In this document: piece by piece, positions 42,062 through 51,609 of the stretch
How the letters are laid out: each line of letters begins with the position of its first letter
How positions within the stretch are numbered: the first letter of the stretch is position 1
Origin: Rhodoligotrophos defluvii
GTDB taxonomy: Bacteria; Pseudomonadota; Alphaproteobacteria; Rhizobiales; Im1
Direction of reading: 5' to 3'
Assembly: GCF_005281615.1 (NCBI RefSeq)
Contig: NZ_SZZM01000002.1
Span: forward strand, 186,001 to 250,000
Length of the DNA stretch: 64,000 nucleotides
Made by a program: the position numbers and the translations under genes
The notes under the pieces: model-generated
The model's input: only the letters and a program-made list of their open reading frames with translations
What the model was told of the DNA's origin: nothing
Databases searched by the model: none

Positions 42062-43300
42062 ATGGGACTGCTCTCGATCCGTGTTCCCGACGTCGGCGAA
42101 GGGGTAGCCGAGGCGGAACTCGTCGAATGGCATGTGGCGGTCGGGCAAGACGTTCGCCAGGATGATACGCTCGCGGCCGTGATGACCGACAAGGCAACCG
42201 TCGAAATCCCCTCACCCGCGGGAGGAAAGGTGGTCAAGCTCGCGGCGGCCGTCGGCGAGACCGTGGCGGTCGGCGCCGAGCTTGTGCGGCTGGAGGTCGA
42301 GGGTGAAGGCAATGTGGCGGAAGAGCCTGCAACGGCCCCGGTCGAGCAGCCGAAACTCGAGGCATCACGGGCAAGGGGTGCCCAGCAAGACGAAGCCCCA
42401 CCGGTCCATCCGCCTGTTGCGCGTTCGCCCGGCGCCAAGCCACTGGCATCGCCGGCGGTGAGGCTGCGCGCCATTGAAGCGGGCATCGACCTTCGCCTCG
42501 TGCCGGGCAGCGGCCCGGCCGGCCGCATTACGCACGAGGATCTCGACGCGTTCGTATCGGGCAAATCGAGCGCTCAGGTCGGCCGCAAGGTCCCCAACGC
42601 GGAGATCAGCGAAACCATCATCGTCGGCCTTCGTCGCAAGATCGCGGAGCGCGTTTCGCATGCCTATCGCGAGATCCCCCACTTCGCCATCATCGAGGAA
42701 GTGGACGTGACCGCACTGGAGGCGCTGCGTGCCAAGCTGAACGAGGAGCACGCTGACGACAGGCCGAAGCTGACGGTTTTGCCATTCCTCATGCTGGCGA
42801 TTGTCGATGCGGTGCGCCGACAGCCGGCGCTCAATGCCCATTACGATGCCGAAGCCGGCGTGCTGCGCCAGTTCGGCGGCGTTCACATCGGCATCGCCAC
42901 GCAGACGGAGGCCGGGCTGATGGTGCCCGTCATACGGCATGTCGAGACGCTGAACCTCTGGGAATGCGCGGAGGACGTGGCTAGCATGTCGAACGCAGCC
43001 CGAGAGGGCAAGGCAACCCGCGAGGCGCTGACGGGCTCCTCGATCACCATTTCCTCGCTGGGCCCCCTCGGCGCGCTGGCGACGACCCCGATCATCAATC
43101 ATCCGGAAGTGGCGATCGTCGGCGTGAACCGCATGGCCGTTCGCCCACACTGGGATGGCACCCGCTTCGTGCCGCGCAAGATGATGAACATCTCCTGCAG
43201 CTTCGACCATCGCGTGGTCGACGGCTGGGATGCCGCCGTCTTCGTTCAGCGCTTGAAGGCGCTTCTCGAAACGCCAGCCCTCATCTTTGTGGATGCGTGA
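42062..43300 (+). CDS. bkdB: Branched-chain 2-oxoacid dehydrogenase E2 (dihydrolipoamide acyltransferase)
   Basis: 412 residues. The lipoyl domain (1-80) has the modified Lys in VMTDKATVEIPSP. A Pro/Ala-rich linker follows, then the peripheral subunit-binding domain (LASPAVRLRAIEAGIDLRLVPGSGPAGRITHEDLDAF), and the catalytic domain ends ISCSFDHRVVDGWDAAVF with the His-Asp pair of HxxxD. The ribosome-binding site GGAGA overlaps the E1 beta stop region. It forms the complex core and transfers acyl groups to CoA. Confidence 0.95.
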   Translation: MGLLSIRVPDVGEGVAEAELVEWHVAVGQDVRQDDTLAAVMTDKATVEIPSPAGGKVVKLAAAVGETVAVGAELVRLEVEGEGNVAEEPATAPVEQPKLEASRARGAQQDEAPPVHPPVARSPGAKPLASPAVRLRAIEAGIDLRLVPGSGPAGRITHEDLDAFVSGKSSAQVGRKVPNAEISETIIVGLRRKIAERVSHAYREIPHFAIIEEVDVTALEALRAKLNEEHADDRPKLTVLPFLMLAIVDAVRRQPALNAHYDAEAGVLRQFGGVHIGIATQTEAGLMVPVIRHVETLNLWECAEDVASMSNAAREGKATREALTGSSITISSLGPLGALATTPIINHPEVAIVGVNRMAVRPHWDGTRFVPRKMMNISCSFDHRVVDGWDAAVFVQRLKALLETPALIFVDA

Positions 43301-43303
43301 GCC

Positions 43304-44698
43304 ATGGCCGAACTGACCTGCAAGCTCCTGGTCATTGGTGCCGGACCGGGCGGCTATCTCTGCGCCATTCGCGCCGGCCAACTCGGCCTCGATACCGTCA
43401 TTGTCGAAAGTGGCAGGCTTGGCGGCACATGCCTCAATGTGGGCTGCATCCCCTCCAAGGCGCTGATCCACATCGCCGACGAATTCCACCGGCTGAGCGG
43501 CAACCGGCAGCTTGAAAGCATGGGCCTGAAGGCCGGCAGGCCCAGCCTTGATCTCGCAACGGCGGTCGGGTGGAAAGACACAATCGTGTCGCGCTTGAAC
43601 CAGGGCGTCGACGGCCTCCTGCGGAAGGCAAAGGTCAGGGCTATGCTCGGCCGCGCGCGCTTTCTCGATGGCAAGACCGTCGAGGTTCAATCAGATGACG
43701 GCAGCCATGTCGTACACGCCGAGGCAGTGGTCATCGCCACCGGTTCAGCGCCGCAGGCGCTGCCGCACCTGCCCTTCGGCGGGCCCATTCTGTCTTCGGC
43801 AGATGCTCTGTCGCTTGTGGACGTCCCGAACAGGCTCGCGGTGGTCGGAGCCGGCTATATCGGACTGGAGATCGGGACGGCATTCGCGAAGCTCGGCGCA
43901 AAGGTCACCGTGGTCGAGGCGGCTGAGCGCATCTTGCCGCAATATGACGCCGAGCTGACCGCCCCGGTCGCGAGGCGGCTGAAGGACCTCGGCATTGAGG
44001 TTTTCACATCGGTTCAGGCCAGCAGATATGACGGAGGCGCCAAGAGCCTCGCGCTTGAGCCGGCTGGCGAGGGACCGAGGCAAATCTCGGCCGATAAGGT
44101 GCTGGTGACGGTTGGGCGGCGGCCGGTCGTCGAAGGCTGGGGCTTGGAGGAGCTCCAGCTGGCCATGAACGGCCGATATGTGGCGATCGGCGACCGCTGC
44201 GAGACCTCGATGCGCAGTGTGTATGCGATCGGCGACGTTACCGGCGAGCCCATGCTCGCCCATCGCGCCATGGCGCAGGGCAAGATGGTCGCGGAGATTA
44301 TCGCAGGTCTGCCGCGCAGGTGGTCGGCGCAATGCATTCCCGCCGTCTGCTTCACCGACCCGGAGGTGGTGACCGCGGGTCTCTCCCCGGAACAGGCAAA
44401 GCAGGAGGGCATCCAGGTCGTCGCGGGCAGCTTTCCCTTCCGCGCCAGCGGCCGCGCCATGAGCATCGCACGGGAGGACGGCTTCGTCCGTGCCGTCGCC
44501 CGCGCAGACAACCATGTGCTCCTCGGCGTGCAAGCTGTCGGTGCCGGAATCTCGGAACTGGCCTCTACCTTTGCGCTCGCGATCGAAATGGGCGCGCGGA
44601 TCGAAGACATCGCCGGCACGATTCACGCCCACCCGACCATGGGCGAAGCCTTCCAGGAGGCTAGCCTGGCCGCCATCGAGCGCCCCCTCCATTTGTAA
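43304..44698 (+). CDS. lpdV: Dihydrolipoamide dehydrogenase (E3) of the BCKDH complex
   Basis: 464 residues. The FAD motif VIGAGPGGYLCAIRAGQLG and the redox disulfide GGTCLNVGCIPSKALI are complete. The NAD motif VVGAGYIGLEIGTAFAKLG follows, and the C-terminal interface carries the catalytic His-Glu in IHAHPTMGEAFQEA. It reoxidises E2 lipoamide with NAD+. Last gene of the bkd operon; 4 bases after bkdB. Confidence 0.95.
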   Translation: MAELTCKLLVIGAGPGGYLCAIRAGQLGLDTVIVESGRLGGTCLNVGCIPSKALIHIADEFHRLSGNRQLESMGLKAGRPSLDLATAVGWKDTIVSRLNQGVDGLLRKAKVRAMLGRARFLDGKTVEVQSDDGSHVVHAEAVVIATGSAPQALPHLPFGGPILSSADALSLVDVPNRLAVVGAGYIGLEIGTAFAKLGAKVTVVEAAERILPQYDAELTAPVARRLKDLGIEVFTSVQASRYDGGAKSLALEPAGEGPRQISADKVLVTVGRRPVVEGWGLEELQLAMNGRYVAIGDRCETSMRSVYAIGDVTGEPMLAHRAMAQGKMVAEIIAGLPRRWSAQCIPAVCFTDPEVVTAGLSPEQAKQEGIQVVAGSFPFRASGRAMSIAREDGFVRAVARADNHVLLGVQAVGAGISELASTFALAIEMGARIEDIAGTIHAHPTMGEAFQEASLAAIERPLHL

Positions 44699-44894
44699 GC
44701 CAGCCGCGCGCGCGCCTCATGGTCGATGGTGGGTGCAGTATAATTGCCGGCCCTCCATGGATTGGACTGTCGCGCATTGACGCGGCGACAGCGTCCTTGC
44801 GCGCCAGTGCGTCATTTGCAAAGCCCATTGTTACGCGCCGCAAAACCGTTAATCGTTCTCACGGGGATCGAACAAGAACGGGGCAGGAACCGGC

Positions 44895-45797
44895 ATGAGC
44901 CTTTTGGCCATATCCGAGCAGGCCATCAACGGCTTGATCGTCAGCGCCATTTACGCGCTGACGGCGCTGGGCCTCGCCATCATCTTCGGCGTGCTGCGCA
45001 TCGTGAACTTCGCCCATGGCGAGTTCTACATGCTCGGCGGCTATGCCTATTACGTCGCGGTGACCACGCTTGGCGTGCCACCGGTCCTCGGCGTCGCGAC
45101 CGCCGGCTGCGCGCTGATGGTGCTCGGTGGGCTCGTCGAATGGCTGCTCATCCGCCCGGTTCACCAGGGCAAGGTCGACCGGCCGGACGAATACGCCATC
45201 ATGGTCACTTTCGCCCTGTCGATCCTGCTACTCAACCTGGCCAACAGCGTCTTCGGTCCATGGCCGCAGCGTCCTCAGCCGCTGTTCCGCGGCCGCGTCG
45301 AGATCGGCGAGCTCGTGATCAGCGGCGATCGGTTGGCGGCAGCGGGAATGGCGGTCCTGTTGATCACGGTCGTTCTCCTGGCGCTGCGCTTTACCTGGGC
45401 CGGCAAGGCGGTGCGGGCCGTGAGCCAGAACCGGCAGGCCGCCGAGATCTATGGCATCAGCGTCGCCCGCGTCGGCCTGATCGCCTTCGGGGTCGGCGCC
45501 GCGCTCGCAGGCCTGGCCGGCGCGCTGATCGGGCCGGTCTTCAACGTCACCCCGCCCATGGGCGTGGTCCCGGCAATCAAGGCCTACATCATCGTCGTCC
45601 TGGGTGGACTGGGCTCCATTCCCGGCGCCATCATCGGTGCGCTGATCCTCGGCCAGGTCGAAAGCTTCGCCACCATTCTCATTCCCGATCCGAGCCGCGC
45701 GCTGGCCTATAAGGACGCCTATGGGCTGCTCGTTCTCGTGCTCATCCTGCTGGTGCGCCCGCAGGGTCTGTTCGGCACCAGGGAGCGGCGGGCATGA
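44895..45797 (+). CDS. livH: Branched-chain amino-acid ABC transporter permease LivH
   Basis: 300 residues, highly hydrophobic. The signature INGLIVSAIYALTALGLAIIFGVLRIVNFAHGEFYMLGGY near the N-terminus is that of LivH-type permeases. GLGSIPGAIIGALILGQVESF is found near the C-terminus. The start ATG at 44895 follows GGCAGGAACC. It overlaps livM by 4 bases. With bkd immediately upstream it forms a branched-chain amino-acid uptake and oxidation region; a specific ligand is not proven. Confidence 0.92.
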   Translation: MSLLAISEQAINGLIVSAIYALTALGLAIIFGVLRIVNFAHGEFYMLGGYAYYVAVTTLGVPPVLGVATAGCALMVLGGLVEWLLIRPVHQGKVDRPDEYAIMVTFALSILLLNLANSVFGPWPQRPQPLFRGRVEIGELVISGDRLAAAGMAVLLITVVLLALRFTWAGKAVRAVSQNRQAAEIYGISVARVGLIAFGVGAALAGLAGALIGPVFNVTPPMGVVPAIKAYIIVVLGGLGSIPGAIIGALILGQVESFATILIPDPSRALAYKDAYGLLVLVLILLVRPQGLFGTRERRA

Positions 45798-46735
45798 CGC
45801 AGCGCGACCCATGGAAAGCCGCCACCGTTGCCCTGCTGCTCCTGGCCTTCATCGGCCTGCCGCTGTTGGGCCTGACGGAATATTGGATCTACACGCTGAC
45901 GATCGGCTTCTACTATGCGCTTCTGGCGGCGAGCTGGTCGCTTCTGGTGGGCTATGTCGGGCGCATCAGCTTCGCGCAGGCAGCCATGAGCGGCCTCGGC
46001 GGTTATGTCTCCGCTCTCAGCATCGTCTATTTCAACCTGCCGGTGGTCGGCGGATTGGCGCTCGGGGTTCTGCTCGCCGGGATCATCGGCTTTGCGCTGG
46101 GTCTGCTGACACTGCGCCTGCATGGCGCCTATCTGGGCCTCACCACCATCGCCTTTGCCGAAATTCTCCGCATCACAATAACTGCCGAGCATGGCGTCAC
46201 CCAAGGCAGCCGCGGCTTGCGGACGGCCGCGCTCATTCCCGGGGGCACGCGGCTCGACTACTACTATCTTTTCCTCGCCGTCACCGCTTTCTGCCTCGTG
46301 CTGATGTGGCTTCTCATCCGATCGCGCATCGGCCTGTTCTTCCAGTCGATCCGCGAGGACGAGGACGGCGCCGCCAGCCTCGGCGTGAACGTCACCCTGT
46401 GGAAAGCCTTCGCCTTCGCCTGCTCCAGCGCCTTTGCCGGCCTGGCCGGCGGGCTCTATGCGCATTTCGTCCAGCTCATCGCGCCGTCCATGATGTCGCT
46501 GCAGGAAATGGGCTTCATCCTGGCCATGGCCGTGATCGGCGGCTTCCACAACGTGCTCTACGCGGCGCTCGGCGGCGTGCTTCTGCAGACCTTGCTGGAG
46601 GCGCTGCGCGAGTTCGGCCAGTGGCGACTGGTCATCTTCGCCCTGGTGGCGATCCTTATGCTGCGCTTCGCGCCCAACGGCCTGTTCGGCACGCTTGCCG
46701 CCGCCATGGCGAAAGGGAGAAAACGCCATGGCTGA
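45794..46735 (+). CDS. livM: Branched-chain amino-acid ABC transporter permease LivM
   Basis: 313 residues with about nine hydrophobic segments. YWIYTLTIGFYYALLAASWSLLVGYVGRISFAQAAMSGLGGY is the LivM hallmark, and the EAA-type loop is SIREDEDGAASLGVNVTLWKAFAFACSSAFAGLAGGLYA. The gene overlaps livG by 8 bases. The C-terminus (MAKGRKRHG) is basic. Confidence 0.92.
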   Translation: MTQRDPWKAATVALLLLAFIGLPLLGLTEYWIYTLTIGFYYALLAASWSLLVGYVGRISFAQAAMSGLGGYVSALSIVYFNLPVVGGLALGVLLAGIIGFALGLLTLRLHGAYLGLTTIAFAEILRITITAEHGVTQGSRGLRTAALIPGGTRLDYYYLFLAVTAFCLVLMWLLIRSRIGLFFQSIREDEDGAASLGVNVTLWKAFAFACSSAFAGLAGGLYAHFVQLIAPSMMSLQEMGFILAMAVIGGFHNVLYAALGGVLLQTLLEALREFGQWRLVIFALVAILMLRFAPNGLFGTLAAAMAKGRKRHG

Positions 46736-47459
46736 GCAGCTTGCCATCAGAGGGCTTACGAAGCGGTTCGGCGGGCTGGTCGCGCTCAACGCGATCGACC
46801 TCCACATTGCGCCCGGCGAACTGGTGGGCCTGATCGGACCGAACGGTTCCGGCAAGACGACCCTGCTGAACGTCATCAGCGGCTACTACGCCGCCGATGC
46901 CGGCGAAGTGCGCTATGACGGGCGTATGATCCTGGGGCTTGCCCCGCATCAGCTCGCCCGGCTGGGCATCGGCCGCTCCTTTCAGGTCACCAAGGTGTTC
47001 CGCCGGCTGACCGTTCTGGAGAACATGCTGGTCTCGGGCCTGGCCGACTGGCGGGTGTCGCGCCCGACCGCCGCCGAGCGGGCCATGGCCATCCTCGAGG
47101 ACTTCCAGCTGACGCGGCTCGCCCACGAACCGGCTGCGACCCTTTCGGGCGGCCAGGCCAAGCTGCTCGAGTTTGCGCGCATCATGATGCTGACGCCGCA
47201 GCTGATTCTGCTCGATGAGCCGTTCGGTGGCGTGCATCCGGAATTGAAGAGCTTCATGTACCAGAAGATTCGTGACTGGAACGGAAACGGCATCACCGTC
47301 ATCCTCATCAGTCACGACATGGGCTCGATCTTCGGCCTGAGCCGCCGCGTGGTGACCCTGAGCTACGGCGACATCATCTGCGACGGCACGCCGGAGGAAA
47401 CCCGTGCCGACAAAGCGGTGCTGGAAGCCTATCTCGGAGACTCCCAGCATGTTGCTTGA
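46728..47459 (+). CDS. livG: Branched-chain amino-acid ABC transporter ATPase LivG
   Basis: 243 residues from the ATG at 46728, preceded by GGGAGA; an in-frame start at 46695 lies deep in livM and is unlikely. Walker A GPNGSGKTTLLNV, the LivG-type LARLGIGRSFQVTKVFRRLTVLENM region, signature LSGGQAKLLEFARIMM and Walker B LILLDEPFGGVHPE are visible. It overlaps livF by 11 bases. Confidence 0.92.
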   Translation: MAEQLAIRGLTKRFGGLVALNAIDLHIAPGELVGLIGPNGSGKTTLLNVISGYYAADAGEVRYDGRMILGLAPHQLARLGIGRSFQVTKVFRRLTVLENMLVSGLADWRVSRPTAAERAMAILEDFQLTRLAHEPAATLSGGQAKLLEFARIMMLTPQLILLDEPFGGVHPELKSFMYQKIRDWNGNGITVILISHDMGSIFGLSRRVVTLSYGDIICDGTPEETRADKAVLEAYLGDSQHVA

Positions 47460-48165
47460 AGTCAAGAATCTGCATGCCGGCTACAGCCGCGACATCGACA
47501 TCCTGCGCGGTGTCGACGTGATCGCGCGGCCGACCCAGCTCACCACCATCATCGGCGCCAACGGCGTCGGCAAGTCGACGCTGCTGAAAGCCATCATCGG
47601 CCAGTTGCGCCCGCACACCGGGACCATCACCTACGGCGACCGGGACCTGACCGCAGTGGAAACGCGTGATCTGGTGCGCATCGGCATCGCCTATGTGCCG
47701 CAGGGCCATGCGCTGTTCCAGGACATGACGGTGGCCGAGAATGTCGAGATGGCGACCTGGTCGTTCCGCGGCGACAAGCCCCGTGCCCGCCGTGCGATCG
47801 AACGGGTCTATGAACGCGCGCCCTATCTGAAGGAGTTTCGCGGCCGCCGAGCGGGCCTGATGTCGGGCGGCCAGCAAAGGCTGATGCAGCTCGAGCTCGC
47901 CCTGATGAGCGATCCCGATCTGCTGCTGATCGACGAACCGACCGTCGGGCTGGACCCCAAGCGGGCGGGCGCGATCTATGCCCATCTGCGCCGCCTGGTG
48001 ACGGAGGAAGGACGCACCATTCTCATGGTCGACCAGAACGTGTTGGCCGGCACCGATGTCGCCGATTACATCTACGTGCTGGAACTGGGCGCCAACAAGC
48101 TGGAAGGCACCAAGGCCACGTTCGATAGCGAATACCGCGAGACCATCGCGGATTGGCTCATCTGA
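47449..48165 (+). CDS. livF: Branched-chain amino-acid ABC transporter ATPase LivF
   Basis: 238 residues from the ATG at 47449 inside the end of livG; the frame is open 45 bases further left without start support. Walker A GANGVGKSTLLKA, IAYVPQGHALFQDMTVAENV, signature MSGGQQRLMQLELALM and Walker B LLLIDEPTVGLDPK are as in LivF. A GC-rich hairpin lies 47 bases downstream, between it and the convergent binding-protein gene. Confidence 0.93.
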   Translation: MLLEVKNLHAGYSRDIDILRGVDVIARPTQLTTIIGANGVGKSTLLKAIIGQLRPHTGTITYGDRDLTAVETRDLVRIGIAYVPQGHALFQDMTVAENVEMATWSFRGDKPRARRAIERVYERAPYLKEFRGRRAGLMSGGQQRLMQLELALMSDPDLLLIDEPTVGLDPKRAGAIYAHLRRLVTEEGRTILMVDQNVLAGTDVADYIYVLELGANKLEGTKATFDSEYRETIADWLI

Positions 48166-48212
48166 CGCGGGCACCTGATCTTCCGCAGACCCCACCGAAC
48201 CAGACGAAAACA

Positions 48213-48234
48213 CCGCGCGAGGCCTGCCGCGCGG
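48213..48234. terminator. Hairpin between convergent livF and binding-protein genes
   Basis: CCGCGCG and CGCGCGG form a 7-bp stem around an 8-base loop. In the leftward direction the stem is followed by TGTTTTCG, a short T-run, so it suits termination of the binding-protein transcript; it may work both ways. Confidence 0.5.
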
Positions 48235-48258
48235 CGCTTCTGGACGCCTTGCCGCCGT

Positions 48259-49479
48259 TTACTCCGGCTTCAGCACCATCTTGTCGACGGTCGCTTCCGC
48301 TCTCGGCCAGAGGATCGCTGCCTCGGACGGCGTCTGGTTCGGCTCCGTATATTGGATGACGAAAATCGGCACCTCAGGCCACTGCTGGAACCGCCAGGCC
48401 GGATCCTTGTCCTGCGGGAAATAGATCTCGCCGCGCGTACCCTTCCATCGCAGGTTCCGCAGCGCCTCCTGCAGGGCGGGTCCTTCGGTCGAGCCGGCCG
48501 CCTTGATCGCCTCGGCGATGACCATGACACCGTCATAGCCTTCCATCGCCACCGCGTTTGCCGGACGGCCGAACTTCTCCTCGTAAGCCTTGGAGAAGCT
48601 GCGCGACAGCTCCGTGTCGGGCTTGCCCGGCAGACCCGCCGGATTGCCGATGACATAGACACCGGCATCACCCATCACTTTCCAGAACTCCGGCTCCAGC
48701 ACGTCGGAACCGGCCGCGAAGATCGCAGTCTCGGCAGTCGGCGCAAGGCCCAGATCATAGGCCTGACGCAGCATGAGCAGCAAGTTGGAGCCCGTAAAGC
48801 CCGCGACGATCAGATCCGGCACCGGGTTGGCGCGCTTGAGTTGCAGAAGCTGCGGTGTGAAGTCGCTCACCGTGCGCTCCGCCGTGAAGGAGGTGACGTT
48901 CGCGCCGGTGTCTTTGAGGTTCTTCGTGAACACATCGATGATGCCGAAGCCCCAGTCGGAATTCTCCGAGATGATGGCGATGTTCTTGAAGCCGGCTTCC
49001 TTCACCCAATCGGCCGCCTGCGAATAGACGAGCGAGTTGGCCACCGTGATGCGGAACACTTCCGGTATTCCCGCCGCGGTCACGGCATCCGCCCAGCACT
49101 CGCCTGCGATGAAGGGAATGTCGTGCTTCTGCGCGACGGGCCCGACCGCGATACAGACCGCGCTATGCGCGCTGCCGGTGACCGCCGCGACGCCTTCGCT
49201 GGTGGCCAGGCGCTCGAACGCGGCAACGCCCTTCTCCGGCACGCCCGACGTGTCTTCGACAATGAGCTCCACCCGCTTCCCGAGCAGCCCGCCCTTGGCA
49301 TTCAACTCCTCCGCCGCGACGATCATGCCGTCGCGGAGGGACTCGCCCGTCTGCACGCCTCCGGGTGGCGAAAGCGGCGCGATGCCGCCGATCTTAATCG
49401 TTTCCTGCGACCAGCCGACCGCGGTTCCCGCGAACAAGGCGATGGCCGCCACCGCGCAGAGCTTGCTTAGCTTCTTCAT
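48259..49479 (-). CDS. Branched-chain amino-acid type periplasmic binding protein (LivK family)
   Basis: 406 residues from the ATG at 49479, because GGGGAGGTGATGTC precedes it and MKKLSKLCAVAAIALFAGTAVGWSQ is a clean Sec signal peptide. The longer open frame upstream is not conserved-looking. The mature IKIGGIAPLSPPGGVQTGESLRDGMIVAAEELNAKGGLLGKRVELIVEDTSG is the type-I periplasmic fold of LivK/Peripla_BP_6. It converges on livF and would serve the LivHMGF importer. It is divergent from the regulator at 49683, which may control it. Confidence 0.92.
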   Translation of the reverse strand: MKKLSKLCAVAAIALFAGTAVGWSQETIKIGGIAPLSPPGGVQTGESLRDGMIVAAEELNAKGGLLGKRVELIVEDTSGVPEKGVAAFERLATSEGVAAVTGSAHSAVCIAVGPVAQKHDIPFIAGECWADAVTAAGIPEVFRITVANSLVYSQAADWVKEAGFKNIAIISENSDWGFGIIDVFTKNLKDTGANVTSFTAERTVSDFTPQLLQLKRANPVPDLIVAGFTGSNLLLMLRQAYDLGLAPTAETAIFAAGSDVLEPEFWKVMGDAGVYVIGNPAGLPGKPDTELSRSFSKAYEEKFGRPANAVAMEGYDGVMVIAEAIKAAGSTEGPALQEALRNLRWKGTRGEIYFPQDKDPAWRFQQWPEVPIFVIQYTEPNQTPSEAAILWPRAEATVDKMVLKPE

Positions 49480-49682
49480 GACATCACCTCCCCTAGAGGA
49501 CGCACTGTGAGGTGCTGGCGCCATTGCAGGCATCGGAGATTTCCTGGACAAACCGGAAAATCCTCTTCGACCTCGCCCCAGTGTGGGCCGAAGGCGCCTG
49601 GCCGGCAATCGCCGAAATGGCCTTGCTCTGTCGCGAATTGCAGCTAAAAGTGCTTCCATAAGCGACAGCGCACGGAGACGGC

Positions 49683-50528
49683 ATGAACCAGGACTTTATC
49701 CAGAATCTCCGCCTTCTCTGCAGCTACCACCGCTCGATCACGGAGGTGACGCGCAAGCTCGCGATGAACCGCCAGCAGTTCATGAAGTATCTGGGCGGCG
49801 GAGCGTTCCCTTCCAGCAGCAATCTGCGGCGCATTTGCGATTTCTTTGGCGTGGAGGAATACGAGATCCTCATGCCTCACGAGCGCTTCAGCGAGGTCGT
49901 TCGCCTGCGCCCGGCCGCTCGGCAGATCACCAGCGAACTGCCCGTCGGCGCCCAGCGGGTGATGCGCCTGGCCATCGCCCAGCACGCGCAGCTCGCCAAA
50001 TATTGCGGCTACTACTATAAGTATTTCTATTCCTTCTCGACGCCGTCTTTCATTCTGCGCTCGCTTGTCTGCATCTATCAGGACGAGAAGCTGACGCTCT
50101 ACAAGACGGTGGAGTTGCTCAGCCGGCCGGAGCAGCGCGACGCGAATTCGGATCTGTTCAAATATCGCGGCGTTGTACTGCCGATCGGCGATCGCCTGCA
50201 CATGATCGACCATGAATCGGTGCTCGGCAACGAGATGTCTCAGACCATCCTCTATCCGCCTTACCGGAACAGAGTCTCCGCCCTCATCGGCCTGATGATC
50301 GGCATCACCGCCACGGAAGCGCACCAGCCGGTAGCCGCTCGCGCCGTGCTCGAATATCTCGGCCGTCAGGTCGACAGGCGGAAGGCGATCGCCGGTTGCG
50401 GGCTGTTTGCGCAGGACGCGCCGGAGGTGCCCCGGTCCGTCCTGACCTATCTCCGCGAGGCTTCTCCCACCGACAGCTTTCTGATGCGCGCCGGCCCGGA
50501 CTACGACAAGGTGCGCTCGCCTGCATGA
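49683..50528 (+). CDS. Cro/CI-like helix-turn-helix regulator
   Basis: 281 residues. The N-terminal MNQDFIQNLRLLCSYHRSITEVTRKLAMNRQQFMKYLGGGAFPSSSNLRRICDFFGVEEYEIL (residues 1-62) is an XRE-like DNA-binding domain. The remaining 210 residues (rich in Tyr: GYYYKYFYSFSTPSF) have no recognisable ligand domain. ATG at 49683 follows CGGAGACGG. It is divergent from the LivK-type gene, so it may regulate branched-chain transport; the opposing hotdog gene at 50538 converges on it. Confidence 0.75.
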   Translation: MNQDFIQNLRLLCSYHRSITEVTRKLAMNRQQFMKYLGGGAFPSSSNLRRICDFFGVEEYEILMPHERFSEVVRLRPAARQITSELPVGAQRVMRLAIAQHAQLAKYCGYYYKYFYSFSTPSFILRSLVCIYQDEKLTLYKTVELLSRPEQRDANSDLFKYRGVVLPIGDRLHMIDHESVLGNEMSQTILYPPYRNRVSALIGLMIGITATEAHQPVAARAVLEYLGRQVDRRKAIAGCGLFAQDAPEVPRSVLTYLREASPTDSFLMRAGPDYDKVRSPA

Positions 50529-50537
50529 CCCGAGGGC

Positions 50538-51551
50538 TCAGGGCAAGGCGCAGCTTGCCCAGCCCACGGCGGTCATCCGGCCGTCGGACTCCCGGCGGGC
50601 CCAGACATCCAGTTCAATCGCCCGCCGGCCATCGGCCTCCTTTGTCACGGAGGTGACAACGCCGGAAAATTCCACGGGATCAAAGACCTGCAGCGTGTTG
50701 ATGAACTTCATCTTCAGCCACCCTCCCGTGAACCACGCAAGGCCGAACACGCGGGCCATGAGCTCGGCGGCGGCGCCATATTGCTGCTGGCCCTGGACGA
50801 TCAGCGTCGGAAGCTTGGCGGCCCGAGCGATCTGGAGATCGTTGTGCGTGTTGCGAACGAATTCGCCGATGCGGGAGAACACCGCCGTCTGCTCGGCGGT
50901 GAAAATCTTGCGCAGAGGAAGCAGCACGTCGCCTTCGCGGGTGTCGGCGGTCGCCGCCTCGATCTGGCGCGCATCCGCTGGAACCTCGCCCGTGACCCGC
51001 CGTTCGGGCGTGGGGCTGGCGCCGCGGCCGGCGATCAGCCCCGGCACCGTGCGCAGGATCTCGACGCCCCGATGGCGCACGATGCTGCGGCCATCCTCGC
51101 CGACCGCCTGCGCTTCCATGACCACATAGCCCTGCCCGCGCCGCTCATAGGCGTCCACATAGGTCCCCGACAAGGTCACCCGTTCACCGAGCCTGACCGG
51201 GTTGTCGAACCACATCTGCTCCTCGGTGTGGAAGCCCACGGTCTTGCTGGCACCGTAACGGGTGGTGAACAGCTGCACCAGGTCGTTGCCAAGCAGCGCC
51301 GGCTGGCCGATCCGCGCGCCGCCGAACGCCGGGCAGCCCTCCAGATACCAGGAGCCGTAATCATCCTGGGTGAACGAGAAGCGCTTGATCTTGTGATCGT
51401 CGACCGTGATCGTCACCGGCCCCAGCTGTTCCGGAATCTCGAGATTCTCGAAGACCGGCTCCTTCAGCCCGGCCTCGAGATCCTCGACGGTGACGGCCCG
51501 CCGCGGATCGGTCAGGTCGCGCCACGGAGCAGGTGCGGTCGACTGGCTCAT
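50538..51551 (-). CDS. Double-hotdog (MaoC-like dehydratase) protein
   Basis: 337 residues from the ATG at 51551, with AAGGACGAG upstream; an in-frame ATG at 51584 lies before that site. Two hotdog halves are visible: about 25-190 (FSFTQDDYGSWYLEGCPAFGGARIGQPALLGNDLVQLFTTRYG) and about 215-335 (EFVRNTHNDLQIARAAKLPTLIVQGQQQYGAAAELMARVFG). The His-Asn-Asp part in the second half resembles the R-hydratase motif DxNPxH in altered form. Members hydrate enoyl-CoAs; exact activity unknown. It ends the leftward operon ATPase-permease-binding protein-hotdog. Confidence 0.72.
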   Translation of the reverse strand: MSQSTAPAPWRDLTDPRRAVTVEDLEAGLKEPVFENLEIPEQLGPVTITVDDHKIKRFSFTQDDYGSWYLEGCPAFGGARIGQPALLGNDLVQLFTTRYGASKTVGFHTEEQMWFDNPVRLGERVTLSGTYVDAYERRGQGYVVMEAQAVGEDGRSIVRHRGVEILRTVPGLIAGRGASPTPERRVTGEVPADARQIEAATADTREGDVLLPLRKIFTAEQTAVFSRIGEFVRNTHNDLQIARAAKLPTLIVQGQQQYGAAAELMARVFGLAWFTGGWLKMKFINTLQVFDPVEFSGVVTSVTKEADGRRAIELDVWARRESDGRMTAVGWASCALP

Positions 51552-51609
51552 TGTCTCGTCCTTACGATTAACATGTCCGGCCAAGTAATGGAGGGCGCAG
51601 GCGAAGGCG

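Noticed and set aside
44854-44880. CGTTCT / AGAACG inverted repeat upstream of livH
   Set aside because: Only 6-bp arms 15 bases apart; close to chance expectation in a 195-base gap, no second copy seen.
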